Counted from the stretch's first letter, positions 43,742 to 53,643 are shown. The stretch: DNA of 64,000 nt from Knoxdaviesia capensis (GCA_001510575.1 LNGK01000011.1:643459-707458), one strand, 5' to 3'. Program-made: numbers and translations. The notes: generated from the letters alone by a model not told the origin.

Positions 43742-43915
43742 ATGCGAATTCGCCCTGATACCGACGTGCTGAACAGCAGGAAAACAGGACAAGCACCGCA
43801 CGGTCTGGGCTATAACGAGCGGCCGTTAAGACGCAGGGCCGGGCCTGGGGGAGTTTTGGGACGAACTCTGCTCTGTGTGTCTCTGTGGTGTTTGTTGTCC
43901 CTGCACGCTCTGTAA
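43742..43915 (+). CDS. Candidate 57-aa ORF
   Basis: An ATG-to-TAA frame: MRIRPDTDVLNSRKTGQAPH then a basic middle and a hydrophobic end (TLLCVSLWCLLSLHAL). A GTG 36 bases upstream would lengthen it. It is short; nothing else supports it. Confidence 0.2.
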   Translation: MRIRPDTDVLNSRKTGQAPHGLGYNERPLRRRAGPGGVLGRTLLCVSLWCLLSLHAL

Positions 43916-44040
43916 GGGCTCCCCATTTTCCCAGATGTCAATTTCAGGGAGGGCCATGTCTTTGGTGTCTGCCCTAGCCCTGTCTGGCGGTGTTTGCATT
44001 GTCGGATTGTCCGACGTGATAGGCGGTTGATTGATGCTTC

Positions 44041-44599
44041 ATGCCGGGTACAAGGAGGCAATTAACCAAGCTGCGCTCGTGCACTCTTGTGTTGGATGGC
44101 CCTCAACCTGCCCGCAAGCCCAGCGGTGGGAGTATCAGGCAGTATCTGGGCCGAGGCAGCCGGAGTCGACCCCCAGAAGATGCAAAAGCGACAGATATGA
44201 TCCTCCCACTACGCCAAAGAAAAAAAATACCAGAACGAGGGCCGGATTCCACTCTTTTTTTCTTTCATCCCTGGTGGGCGGTGTCGGTCTCGTCGTGGCC
44301 GGCGGATGCCACGTGGAGTTGAAGTGTTCCAGGTTGAAGGAGACAAGACGCCAGGGGCCGACGCACACATTACTGAATTCTCAAACAGGCCGGTAAAACG
44401 GCGGACCGAAAACACCACACAGAAAAAGAGTAAGGGTTTCCAACCCCCCCAAAAGAAACACGCTACTGCATACTGCACATATGGACACACGCAACATCGG
44501 ACACCCTCCCCTTGGCCGCTATTTCTCTCGCCTGTTTTGAACGGCCTCGGGAGAAACGGGACAAACAGATTCCGGCTGAGCGACGTCTGGCATGCCTAG
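44041..44599 (+). CDS. Candidate two-exon gene, 168 aa
   Basis: The model is exons 44041-44280 and 44333-44599; a 52-nt intron GTGTCG...TTCCAG, phase 0. The first exon is basic and Ser/Arg-rich (SIRQYLGRGSRSRPPEDAKA). The second is hydrophilic (VEGDKTPGADAHITEFSNRP, RTENTTQKKSKGFQPPQKKH). The second exon also has its own ATG frame from 44306. An alternative frame from 44034 overlaps exon 1. No domain is recognised. Confidence 0.4.
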
Positions 44600-44897
44600 A
44601 ACGGAACACGTCTAGAATGCGGAAGAAAGAAAGAAGGAAGCAAGGAAGAACCAGGCAGATAGACGAAACAAGTTCTGCTGGCTTTTCCCTTTTGGAAAGG
44701 ACGTGATCTGAGAGAGACTCAGAGAGACAGAGAGAGAAGAACAGAATCTTCCTGATATTTGCAGGGAGGAGGGCGTGTGCTATTGCGGCCGGTGAGCGAG
44801 AGAGTGATCTCGGAGAAACAACAATATCAATGCCTTTTCACAAGGTATCTCTGGAGAGGGTATGAGAGAATGCATTTGGGCTTAATTTGACAGGGCG

Positions 44898-45354
44898 ATG
44901 GGCACTATTACGAATGACCCCAACGAAGGAGACAATGCACTACTCATTTTTCATAAAACCGGAACCTGGGATAAAAATTTGACTGACCCCATCCATTCTC
45001 ATGCTCTTGCTCCTGATCAGGAAAACGTTTCCGGGTTGGGCGATGGAATGACTGGAAACCACCCCCAGAACCCCATGCTCGAACAACAGCAGAATAAACA
45101 GGGCCAGACCCCCCCTTGGGGCATTACCTTTGATTATTTGTTATGCAACGAGATAGGTATAAATGAGGGGACCGACGTGTTTTGTCTGTGCACTCGGAAA
45201 CCTGGAAGAGAGGGGGGCGTGCAGTGAGGCGGATGATCCGGGCAGCGAGAGGATCTTTTATGTTTTATTTCGGAATGTGAAAGATGGAAATGGAGATGTG
45301 AGGAAAATCTCAAGCAAGAAAAGAAAAGAATATTACACCAATTTTAAAGACTGA
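44898..45354 (+). CDS. Candidate two-exon acidic protein, 134 aa
   Basis: The model is exons 44898-45176 and 45229-45354; a 52-nt intron GTGTTT...GTGAG, phase 0; the exact intron edges are uncertain. The protein is acidic and Asn/Asp/Gln-rich, quite unlike shadow frames: TITNDPNEGDNALLIFHKTG, ENVSGLGDGMTGNHPQNPML, then DPGSERIFYVLFRNVKDGNG and a Lys-rich end (SSKKRKEYYTNFKD). The DNA here is visibly less G+C-rich than its surroundings. This is the composition I trust most in the window, though no family is recognised. Confidence 0.5.
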
Positions 45355-45373
45355 GACGATTGAGTAATGTTGC

Positions 45374-45664
45374 TTGTTCCACCCACCTCTGGCGGCCAAA
45401 TTGGTCCCGCGGCAAGGGGTGCAAAATTGCACAAGCCCGGTGGTGATATTGGGTTGTTCATGCATTGGACAGACACAATGGAACACTGGCTGTCACTTTC
45501 TGTGTTTCCTCTGTGGCCATGCCTGGGCGACTGATACGTATCGCGCGTTCTGGGCCGTGGGCTGTCCGGATGCACATAGCCAGCGAGGAAGTGCGACACC
45601 GGATAACACGCATGTCTGTAAAGTGGGAGATGCACAGACGAAGCTGTATCAATCAGCCTGGTGA
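45374..45664 (+). CDS. Candidate Cys/His-rich exon
   Basis: A 96-codon open frame without ATG. It contains a dense cluster, CHFLCFLCGHAW, plus CTSP, CSCIGQ, GCPDAHS and VCKVGDAQ, which could form a metal-binding or disulphide-rich fold. It lies 20 bases after the preceding stop on the same strand. A 142-codon frame in another phase (45465-45893), reading RWVDFDLGELVPWPGC, overlaps its end and may be a continuing exon. Confidence 0.35.
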   Translation: MFHPPLAAKLVPRQGVQNCTSPVVILGCSCIGQTQWNTGCHFLCFLCGHAWATDTYRAFWAVGCPDAHSQRGSATPDNTHVCKVGDAQTKLYQSAW

Positions 45665-46001
45665 AGGTCCTCCCTATGCAGGCTCCTCACGCTGGGTGGA
45701 CTTCGACTTGGGAGAGCTTGTCCCCTGGCCCGGTTGTGCACCCCTTCCCCGTCGTAGACAAGTGATTTCCAATACTCTCTGTCTCTCTCTCCATAAAATG
45801 TGTATATTTTTCTTTTCTTCTCCTTGCGTATCGGCCCTGGAGAGACATGTCGTCGGCCACTTCTGGACAAGCAGCCAGGAATACCAGAGATAGGGCGGGC
45901 CCAAAATCCAATACATCGAGATTGGCCTCATTCATGCACGCTGGGCAGGGAACAAACCCCCCGGGGAGACTCGGCCGGGTGCCTCTGTACAGTACAATAG
46001 T

Positions 46002-46467
46002 GTGCATTTGGTTGAGAGAGAGCCCACTCACACGCACTCCCCCTCCATCTGTGGCTTGGCCCCTGGTCTATGTTGTGGTTGGGGGGGAGAAAAACCACCG
46101 ATCCACGTTGTGTTCGGCGGATACTTCAGCTGGCCGCATGAGGCCGGTGGTCATGTGATTCTGCGCGGTGTGGAAGTTGTTGGGTGGACTGTACAGTACA
46201 GCCAGCAGCATCGTGGGGACTCTTACGTCGAAAGTGAAGACAGACGGAGAGCATTCAAAGTTGCCAGGCTGGACGGCGCAACTCACTGGCGATGGTTGCA
46301 GGTAAGTCGAAAAAAAATATACAACCATTCTTCCGTGGTCGTACAGAGCACACGGCACACATCTTGGACGCTAACTCGGTTTGATCTGTGGTACGCAGTG
46401 GGGGCTGGACAGCAGAGAGAACCGCCGGTTGATGGGAGAGGCTCGTCGCGCGGCGGTGTGGTTTTAA
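46002..46467 (+). CDS. Candidate two-exon gene with consensus intron, 5' end open
   Basis: Exon 1 ends at 46301 on a perfect CAG|GTAAGT donor. The 97-nt intron has GCTAAC about 29 nt before its CAG end, like a branch site. Exon 2 (46399-46467) adds WGLDSRENRRLMGEARRAAV and a stop, phase 0. Exon 1 reads VVFGGYFSWPHEAGGHVILR, then YVESEDRRRAFKVARLDGAT. The GTACAGTAC motif at 46191 is inside exon 1. The start is not found: the frame is open further upstream. No family is recognised. Confidence 0.45.
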
Positions 46468-46513
46468 TCTATCTGAGACATGCCGCCATCCTCTGCGGAC
46501 AGGTTGGCGCGGA

Positions 46514-46918
46514 ATGCGGCGGCGATACGGGGTTCTCACAGGATGGTGTGGTCTGGCGACTGCTTATCTGGGCGAGAGCGGCCGGAGAGACACGGCGGCG
46601 ATGGGCCATGAGGGTGCACCCTCGACGGCTGGCCGGGTGCTGATGGAACCTGCTCGGAGATGCTCCGGGTGGGTGTCTTCGAGCGTACATATAGACGAAA
46701 ACAGTGGTGACGACGGACAACGACGATCGTGTCAACGGGCTAAAACTCGCAAACGAGATGCGACTCGACGCCGTGTGTGCGACAACGCCACGCCCGAATG
46801 CCTCTCCCAGCACACAAACCTCGACACAACTCCCCCACGAACGACCCTGAACGAACCGCCTGTCTGCGCCCGAACTCCCGCCGCCGAACACCGTCGAGCT
46901 CCTCGACAGCCCCGATGA
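46514..46918 (+). CDS. Candidate single-exon 134-aa hydrophilic protein
   Basis: A complete ATG-to-TGA frame, basic with acidic patches: HIDENSGDDGQRRSCQRAKT, then VCDNATPECLSQHTNLDTTP and a Pro/Arg-rich end. A minus-strand frame of 181 codons overlaps. The neighbour upstream is the 46.0-46.5 kb model on the same strand. The function is unknown. Confidence 0.35.
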   Translation: MRRRYGVLTGWCGLATAYLGESGRRDTAAMGHEGAPSTAGRVLMEPARRCSGWVSSSVHIDENSGDDGQRRSCQRAKTRKRDATRRRVCDNATPECLSQHTNLDTTPPRTTLNEPPVCARTPAAEHRRAPRQPR

Positions 46919-47379
46919 ACTGGTCTTTGCGCGCATCCTAGACTGTGGCCAGCGACACAGCACACTGGGGCCGCCACAACGAACACAAACACCCGGCGTT
47001 CGCCAGAAGGGCAAACGAACACATAAACAACCGGTGGGGTGGAACCTTGATGAACTGGCTGGCGTCTTGTGTGGGCAAGCGGGTTGTGTTTATTATTAAA
47101 CCTGCCGTCTCACCGATCCGGCGATCATATTCATCTATCCCATATATGCCTCCCTCGTCTGCGTTATAGTGCGTCTGTGCTACTGGTGGTGTATACGTGC
47201 TGTTCTCTCCGAGGTCTGCCGCCTGGTCCCTTGCAGGTCCCGCTTCGCCAAAAATTGGCCCGGAGTGTAACACCCTCACTCACTCCCACTCGCACACAGA
47301 GAGACCGAGAGAGGTGGTCGCTCGTTGAGGTGCTTGTTGTTGAGAGAGAACCCGACAGACGGACTGGCAGGGCCAGAGG

Positions 47380-47882
47380 ATGGTCTTTGCGTCCTCGCGG
47401 TTCTGGGATTCCAGCACTCACTGGCAGTTTGCGCCACAGGGAAACCACTCTCGTGGACACGTTTGTCCTGTGTACTCAGCACACACAGAGCCGTGGCGTG
47501 AGTCCCGTGCTTTCGAAGAGACACACGCCCGCGGGTCGGCAGAGCGAGCGCGAGGCACAGAAGTGATGTGCGGGAGGGACCTCACTCACCAAGAAAAAGA
47601 ACCGAAGAAAGTTGGGTTCTCTCGCTGGCCCGTGTTCTGGCACACATCTGTGGGTGCGGCGCATCTCCCGTGTCTGGGCCAGAAGGAAAAAAAAAGAAAC
47701 ATCGGATGATTGTGCGTGGGGTTTTTAATCTATTCGAAACTGCACCTGGGACCCCTCCCCCTCTATCGAGCGAGCACCAGCAGCAAGGAGACACACGCAA
47801 AAAGGAACAAAAGGAAGGCAGAGAAACCTGGTTGCTGCTCCGGCACATCACTGGACACGGGGGGAGTGTGACCTTGGGCTGA
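47380..47882 (+). CDS. Candidate ORF, probable frameshift at an A run
   Basis: An ATG at 47380 opens a 109-codon frame: MVFASSRFWDSSTHWQFAPQ, then EVMCGRDLTHQEKEPKKVGF, ending at 47709. A second frame carries on past an A9 run (about 47688-47696): HRMIVRGVFNLFETAPGTPP, then a Gln/Glu/Lys-rich end to 47882. A one-base length error or slippage in the A run would join the two. Another plus frame (47069-47566) and minus frames overlap the first half. Confidence 0.35.
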
Positions 47883-48104
47883 CTCTATTGTCGTCTCCCC
47901 TTTCCGATCTTCTCGTCCCAAGCGAGTTGAGTCGTTTGCACAAGGTGAATGAGGGGAGGTTCAATCTACAGTAGAGTAGAGTGGTGGGAAGAGACGGCAC
48001 GGCGAGGATTTCAGGGGAAGATGTACAGTACAGTATAAAGGAGAATTGTGTGTCACTCTATATTACGGGTGTCTATTTATAGCGGCGCGAGTTCCAGAGC
48101 ACTG

Positions 48105-48386
48105 ATGCAGTTGTCGTCGGAAACGCCATCGTCCACGAACAACGGCCGGCACAGCCGCGGCTCGGCGTCAGCGTCCACTGTTTCCGGGGCCTCCCGGCGG
48201 CCGTGCAAAGAACGAGAGCCCCGCGCGAGCGGCCTTATGCGCGTGGTTCTCAGCAGGTCCCGTGGGCACTGCATAAACCTCGCACAAACGACAGGTCGCA
48301 CACAGCTGGAGCATGGAGAGAGAACGTGTAGCTGGGCCGGGAACACAGCACCAGCACGCCGGTATCGAAGGGGGGGCCCAAACTGA
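48105..48386 (+). CDS. Candidate 93-aa Ser/Arg-rich protein
   Basis: An ATG frame (an in-frame GTG lies 57 bases upstream): MQLSSETPSSTNNGRHSRGS, then Ser/Ala-rich and a basic end. The stop is TGA. Antisense frames overlap. No family is recognised. Confidence 0.3.
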   Translation: MQLSSETPSSTNNGRHSRGSASASTVSGASRRPCKEREPRASGLMRVVLSRSRGHCINLAQTTGRTQLEHGERTCSWAGNTAPARRYRRGGPN

Positions 48387-48476
48387 ACGGGTCACCGCAG
48401 TAGCCGTGGGCCATCTTTGCAGATTTCTTGAATCCCCTTCCTGCGGTCTCCAGAAACCAGAGCAAGGCTGCTGCGG

Positions 48477-48750
48477 ATGAACATGTGTCCCAGTAGCCCG
48501 GCGAAGACCTTTGAGCACATTTGCATGCACTGCGACGCTGGAGATGTGTGAACTTAATTTCACTGCACCTGCACAACTCCGGTCTCAGGTCAGCACCAGC
48601 ACCGCCGCCATCTCGACGGTATCGTTACAGTGCATCCAACAGCCCGGCAGAAGAACGGACAAGCGTAGGCTTTCCGGGCTGTACAACGTACTAAGGGACA
48701 GTGACCGGAGAAAGGGGGGCGTCGTCAGTCTCTTCACTGGCTGCCAGTGA
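48477..48750 (+). CDS. Candidate two-exon gene, 76 aa
   Basis: Exons 48477-48545 and 48589-48750; a 43-nt intron GTGTGA...TCTCAG, phase 0. Exon 1 reads MNMCPSSPAKTFEHICMHCD, exon 2 STSTAAISTVSLQCIQQPGR and YNVLRDSDRRKGGVVSLFTG. A following plus frame (48701-48934; DRQEVNLVLQDSVMKTC) may be a further exon, but no clean join was found. Confidence 0.35.
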
Positions 48751-48933
48751 CCGTCAAGAGGTCAACTTGGTGCTTCAGGACAGCGTGATGAAGACGTGTG
48801 TGACTGGATCTAGCGGGAATCCACGCAGTCAGACATCACAATCACACCCAGCGGAGAGCAGGAGGTCTGTCTGGTCCCGACTGTCGCCTGAAACTGGTTG
48901 CAGTCTTTCTTCTCGCTGGCAAACCCGGCTGTG

Positions 48934-49203
48934 ATGGGCTGCATAATCTTAGGAACGGCCAACCAACGACCAGCACCTGCACCCAACTGTTCACAATCCT
49001 TTGTTTTAATCTATTCTGGTTGTGAGATCTGGACCAACTGTCACTTTTTGGTTCCTTTCTCTCTCTCCCCCGTCGGGGTTTGGCACATATCCGGCACGTT
49101 GCACAAATCACTTATCCCCCCTTTATTTAGGCGGGACCTTGGTCACTTCTCAGCACAAGGACAGAAAGTCTGGTTCAGCACAAATACAGTTCCCCTAATG
49201 TAA
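48934..49203 (+). CDS. Candidate 89-aa ORF
   Basis: An ATG-to-TAA frame, open further upstream: MGCIILGTANQRPAPAPNCS, FVLIYSGCEIWTNCHFLVPF, then FRRDLGHFSAQGQKVWFSTN. The composition is balanced with aromatic residues. The next ORF on the same strand starts 31 bases downstream. Confidence 0.35.
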   Translation: MGCIILGTANQRPAPAPNCSQSFVLIYSGCEIWTNCHFLVPFSLSPVGVWHISGTLHKSLIPPLFRRDLGHFSAQGQKVWFSTNTVPLM

Positions 49204-49233
49204 TTTCACAGCCCACACTCACTCTCGTCTAGG

Positions 49234-49563
49234 ATGCCCTCGCTTGTGCAAAAAGGGCAAGACGGGTTCACAAAACACACACACAGCCAGGGTGAACCGG
49301 TTCGGGCACAAGTCTGGTTCTCACATTTTCCCCTCTCCGCCTCTTATGATGGGAGGGTTGCACGGCCAGCCGAGGAACAAACACACAAGGCAGTCCCGTT
49401 TCGGCTATGTGCACAAGTCTGGTTATTTTATCTTACTTGTACAAGGGGAAACCCCTCCAGATGTGATAGGCAGGCTGCCTTTTATACCCTATATCACCGG
49501 CACATATGGGACATGAATACGGGGGGAGCACTAAGCCAGAACCAAAAAGAACCCAAGTTATGA
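49234..49563 (+). CDS. Candidate single-exon 109-aa protein
   Basis: A complete ATG-to-TGA frame: MPSLVQKGQDGFTKHTHSQG, two similar segments (RAQVWFSHF and CAQVWLFYL) about 37 residues apart, then HIWDMNTGGALSQNQKEPKL. The repeated AQVW segments come from repeated GCACAAGTCTGGTT in the DNA. Its 3' end overlaps the minus-strand gene at 49558 by 6 bases (tail to tail). Confidence 0.4.
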   Translation: MPSLVQKGQDGFTKHTHSQGEPVRAQVWFSHFPLSASYDGRVARPAEEQTHKAVPFRLCAQVWLFYLTCTRGNPSRCDRQAAFYTLYHRHIWDMNTGGALSQNQKEPKL

Positions 49564-50089
49564 AAAGGAAATATCAGCAAAAAGTGCACAAGGACGTAGT
49601 GTGACGGGGCTCACTGCGGTTACATTCCGGACAACTCGCCAACAGGGACTCGTCGGAAACTGTGCAAGAGTTGTGCCAGGGGGACACAAGATGAAGGAGG
49701 AATAACACCGCAGCATGCTGACACCTTTTCGTATCGTGTTGGACACACACAAGGTCCTTTGTAAACAAAACTGACAAGTGACGTATCCCAGCAAACATCC
49801 GCCACCATGTCGGTTTCTGGTATAAGGCCTTTTTGTGCTCCAACTTCCAAGGATATGAAAGCCCGTTGGGTTGGTCGGGATATCTGGTATTAGGATTCCC
49901 TCTTCATTTCCCTTGGGCCCCCTGGAGAGAGGATTTCTCATGGCCCGCCCGGATTGCATTTGTGAACCCGATAGAAAGGATGCAAAGGTCCCACAGAGTT
50001 ATGAAATAGCGTGAAGCCGAGTCCTGCGTGTCGGTGCCGGCGAGAGTCCCAGAGAAGCCGACACTACCGTAGGTATCGCAGAACAAGCA
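49558..50089 (-). CDS. Candidate two-exon gene, about 161 aa, 5' end open
   Basis: Minus strand: exon 50089-49968 after a GTGTGTTAG acceptor, a 46-nt intron GTTCAC...CTCTCCAG, then exon 49921-49558, phase 2. The first exon reads DTYGSVGFSGTLAGTDTQDS; the second GNEEGILIPDIPTNPTGFHI and a Cys-rich part (VTCQFCLQRTLC). The second exon also has its own ATG frame from 49959. Both exons have good composition. No family is recognised. Confidence 0.4.
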
Positions 50090-50445
50090 CTAACACACAC
50101 CCGACGCTCTGTTATTAGTCTGGGCCTCTAGGTGCATCCCTCGGCTGGGGTTCCGAAATGAGATATGCACCGAAAGGAAGACACACTGTTTAGCAACCGC
50201 CGATATAGGTCGGTAGAGATATAACGGAGCGGCGATATCGATAGCACCGCGATATCACCAGCGGGCAGCCCACTGTAATCTTCTGAGGTGTACAGTATAT
50301 TACAATACATGTGCTCAGTAATAGTAGAGCTGCATACTAACTGAATTATACATGCAGTCTACGCCGTTATCAAACGCTACAGTAGCACACGCTACTGCAG
50401 AATCCAAGGCCACTTGCTGGCCTCTGAGCACGCAGAAGCCAGTGC

Positions 50446-51666
50446 TTATGAAGAAAACGTGTCTGCCAGCATGAGCCGACATTGCAGACCGCGGAGGGAT
50501 TCGGATCCTGAGCGTGGAGGTCTGGACAAGGTGCCGATTGGCGGAACCTTCTTCGACGGTGGCTGCTGACACACAGCCTCCGCGTGCATGGAGATGTACT
50601 CCGGTATCTGTCCACACTCGTCGTCTGTCCCCCACGATGCAAGTGCGCACGAACCGTTCATGTCAGGACGAGCTGAAGACGCCTGCGGACTGCTGCATCT
50701 ACAGCTTGCTCGCACATGCCTTGGTCTCTCGGAGGATAAAGAACAAACGAGACGAGAAGAAAGCAAACAAAGAAAAAAGGGGGGAACCGGCCAGGGCGGG
50801 ACCCGTACGCAGAAAACCCTGCAACTGGCTCGATTCGTGGAGAACGAGAACATGTGTCGGGCGTGTGGCCGGAGCAGGGGAATGCACACCAGCAGGTTGA
50901 TAAGTCCCAAAAGTCCGCGATGCAGATTTGGGAAGTGCAAGCAAAGAAGGGAATCCCGGGCCAAGGTGGAAACACTTCCTGACCGGAGTATAGCACGCCC
51001 CGGTGGTCTCCACCATGTGCGAGAGGCCAGGGACTCTGCTGCTGCTGATTCTGCTGCCTTTCTTCTCAGTGGTAACGTTGACGGTGGGACGAGGATGACT
51101 TTTTGGGCAGAGGGGATTTTCGCAGTGTGCAAGTCATAGCAGACATCTGATACTGGGAGGGGGCGGTGTGTGGATGGATACAGACCTACAACTTTGAGAA
51201 CCTGCGGTTGCATCGTCAATTTACCTGCAACACCCGGATCAACTATCTCGAGTTTAGCGGGTGTCCAGTCTCGGGTTACTTTTGTTTCTGCATGTCCCTT
51301 GTCTCGGAGGCCACAGAACAGACGTTGTGGAAAGCATAGAGGGGGGGGTGTGCGGGCAGCGCAATACAGATGATGTGAAGATATTGGAAGTCTCTCCACC
51401 ACATCCCACTGTGACCATAGGAAGACCAGGGCTTTGGGAAATGATATAAACTCGTAAGCATTTGGAGATGGTAGGTGGGATATGTAACTCGAGGGGGATG
51501 AATAACACCACGTGCGGTATATCTCGCGAGTCTCGGCGGATTGGGCACTGGTCGTGGAGGAGAGAAGTAAGTGCAGTGCTATCCAACTCGTCCATGCTGT
51601 GTGTATGTGACACGGAATGAAGTTCAGGACTTGGTGCTCCATCTCGTCCCCCTGATATCGCTGCAC
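50446..51666 (-). CDS. Longest open frame of the window, 406 codons
   Basis: No stop for 406 codons, starting GTG. The N-terminal 170 residues look protein-like (EFISFPKALVFLWSQWDVVE, KVTRDWTPAKLEIVDPG); the C-terminal half is Ser/Cys/Pro/Arg-rich, as expected of a shadow. Plus-strand frames over the same DNA (50514-50900, DEKKANKEKRGEPARAG; 50588-51139) are charged and also plausible. The length argues for selection on one strand, but I cannot say which. Confidence 0.25.
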   Translation of the reverse strand: MQRYQGDEMEHQVLNFIPCHIHTAWTSWIALHLLLSSTTSAQSAETREIYRTWCYSSPSSYISHLPSPNAYEFISFPKALVFLWSQWDVVERLPISSHHLYCAARTPPPLCFPQRLFCGLRDKGHAETKVTRDWTPAKLEIVDPGVAGKLTMQPQVLKVVGLYPSTHRPLPVSDVCYDLHTAKIPSAQKVILVPPSTLPLRRKAAESAAAESLASRTWWRPPGRAILRSGSVSTLARDSLLCLHFPNLHRGLLGLINLLVCIPLLRPHARHMFSFSTNRASCRVFCVRVPPWPVPPFFLCLLSSRLVCSLSSERPRHVRASCRCSSPQASSARPDMNGSCALASWGTDDECGQIPEYISMHAEAVCQQPPSKKVPPIGTLSRPPRSGSESLRGLQCRLMLADTFSS

Positions 51667-51692
51667 CCAGAGCTGAAAGCAAAAAGGAGGCT

Positions 51693-52685
51693 ATGACAGA
51701 TCACTGTGATATCCACGCACACCCAGTTCCCGTGTGTGTTTCTAGAGTTAGGATTTGCCCGGTGAACAGGTTCGTGATGAGGAAAGTGTGCCTTACACAC
51801 ACACACACACACACACACTGCCTTTGGGCAGGGGACTGGCATCGGCTTCTACGGAGGAACAAGCGGTGCAATCTCCAAGCCAACCCATCTCACTATCCCC
51901 GTGAGGATAACCATGCATACACGCAGCCAACGTCCGAGTCGACTTCCCCCCCTTCAAGTCCCTTCTCGGCTCACCTCGGAAGCAAGATGACGCCAATGCT
52001 GCTGGTGCCCATCCGGATTCGTGCAAGACAAAAGGGCGAACAGGTCCCGGCACAGTGGACGTCTCTCACACTAAAACAAGGCCCATCTGCGTCTTCTTCT
52101 TCGTCCTGCTTCATCGTCTTCCTTCCTTCGCGCTGTAGGTCCAGATATAGTCTCAGCTGCAATAGCAGCCCGTTGCAGCTGCGGGTTATGGTGAATACGA
52201 CGTCGCCGGGACATCCATCTCCAAGAGACTCTGTTAAGTGCAGCAGGGTCTCGATGTGCCTTGAACCATGAAAGAGCGGTTTCTGGCGATGTCACCCTCG
52301 CTGGTTGTTCCCCTCCCAGGTGATATCAAACAACCACAAACAACCACCATCTGTTTGCGCCGTTCGTTTGGTACCGCTGACACAGACTAGTTTGGAGCAA
52401 TCAAGATTCTGCAGTCCGCGCTCCCCTCGTTCACGTTTCCCTGAAAGCCACTCCCCCATGTGCATCCATCTCTCCCCCCTCTCCCCCCTATATGTCGAGA
52501 CTCGTATATCTGTCTGCTACCTGCACATCTATACGTGCCCACTGCTATTATATCACCCAGGCCCCGGGAACAACACAACCCTGCTAGCTAGAGAGGCACT
52601 GTTGTTGCTATCTGAGCGCCCGTTGGAACGCTATATGCGCCTTCTGCTAAGAGGGAAACTGTATACGACCGCAGGAGCCGGGTAA
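51693..52685 (+). CDS. Candidate two-exon gene, 306 aa
   Basis: Exon 1 51693-52247 starts at an ATG; a 72-nt intron GTCTCG...TTCCCCTCCCAG (strong pyrimidine tract) joins in phase 0 to exon 2 52320-52685, which ends TAA. Unspliced, the first frame stops at 52271. An AC microsatellite (51794-51818) is in frame as His-Thr repeats. Exon 1 is His/Ser/Cys-rich (TDHCDIHAHPVPVCVSRVRI; NLQANPSHYPREDNHAYTQP). Exon 2 ends with a Leu/Arg helix (REALLLLSERPLERYMRLLL). No domain is recognised. Confidence 0.45.
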
Positions 52686-52797
52686 CTTGCTTGTCGGCCG
52701 GTATAAGCTGCTGACGGTAGTATTATCAAACTTTTTGTGCTGGGAATATGGCTCTTATACGGACTATGTTTGGGTGGTGTTTTATGAACGCTTCTAA

Positions 52798-53468
52798 CTG
52801 TTTTCTGATGGACGGTTACACTGGCTAATTTTATCCCCTCCCCTCCTGTTATTATACCTCTTCACTTCGCATCCATCCGTGATAGCTCAGTTTCACAACC
52901 CGGATTGTGAGTGGGAAGACTATACGGGATGTTATACACCCTATAATGCGGCCGCACCTTGCTCTGTGTTTTTGTGTGTAATCAAACCGAGAGACGGGAT
53001 AGGATTTTGTGATGTGAAGCATTCTTGGGGAGTATTCGCTGCCTCTTTTTCTGGATGCCGTGCCCGACGGCCGGAGAGGTGTTCCTGTTCATCGCATATA
53101 CTCCCTCTTTCCGCTCTCTCTGCGTGTGTGTGTGTGTGTGTGTGTGCGTTGCTCACAGACTGACTGCCACCCACTTGCGGCGTTTCGATCTACGACCCCC
53201 TCCCTCGCTACGGGCGATTATCATCACGTCTTCACCTGGCTACGCCATACCGCCATTTCCCCCTAGTACCCGCTGCTCGACGTTCGGCACAGACCTTGGC
53301 TGGAAGTGGGCGGCGGCCCAGAGGCAGACAAAGAAAGAAAAAGAAAGAAATGTCTGGCGAGACTTGTCACTCCCGTGTGTGGTGGCATTTCTGAGAGCTT
53401 TCTTCTGCTGGTTTCTGAAGTCACCCGAGCAAAAGCAAGCATGCCTGGCAAGGAAGTGCAATATCTGA
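52798..53468 (+). CDS. Candidate gene with a GT-microsatellite intron, about 211 aa
   Basis: Exon 1 52798-53123 is open from a TAA with no ATG near its start; it has a hydrophobic stretch (LILSPPLLLYLFT) and a Cys-rich part (NPDCEWEDYTGCYTPYNAAA; PCSVFLCVIKPRDGIGFC). The 35-nt intron is (GT)11-12 followed by GCGTTGCTCACAG and joins in phase 2 to exon 2 53159-53468 (ending EQKQACLARKCNI). If the repeat is not spliced it would encode Cys-Val repeats. Secretion is plausible but unproven. Confidence 0.4.
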
Positions 53469-53643
53469 CAGCGCCTTTGTTTTCGGAGGGCCAGGGTCGA
53501 TCAATGGTGGTGGTGGTGTGAGCCAGACTTTCCTATGCCTTCTATAATATCTTCCCGTGTGCTGGGGTCGTGGCCGGGGGTTATCATGGACGTCCTTTTT
53601 TTGTGCTCGTACAATCAGTATGGGTGCCGCATAGGGTTAGGAG

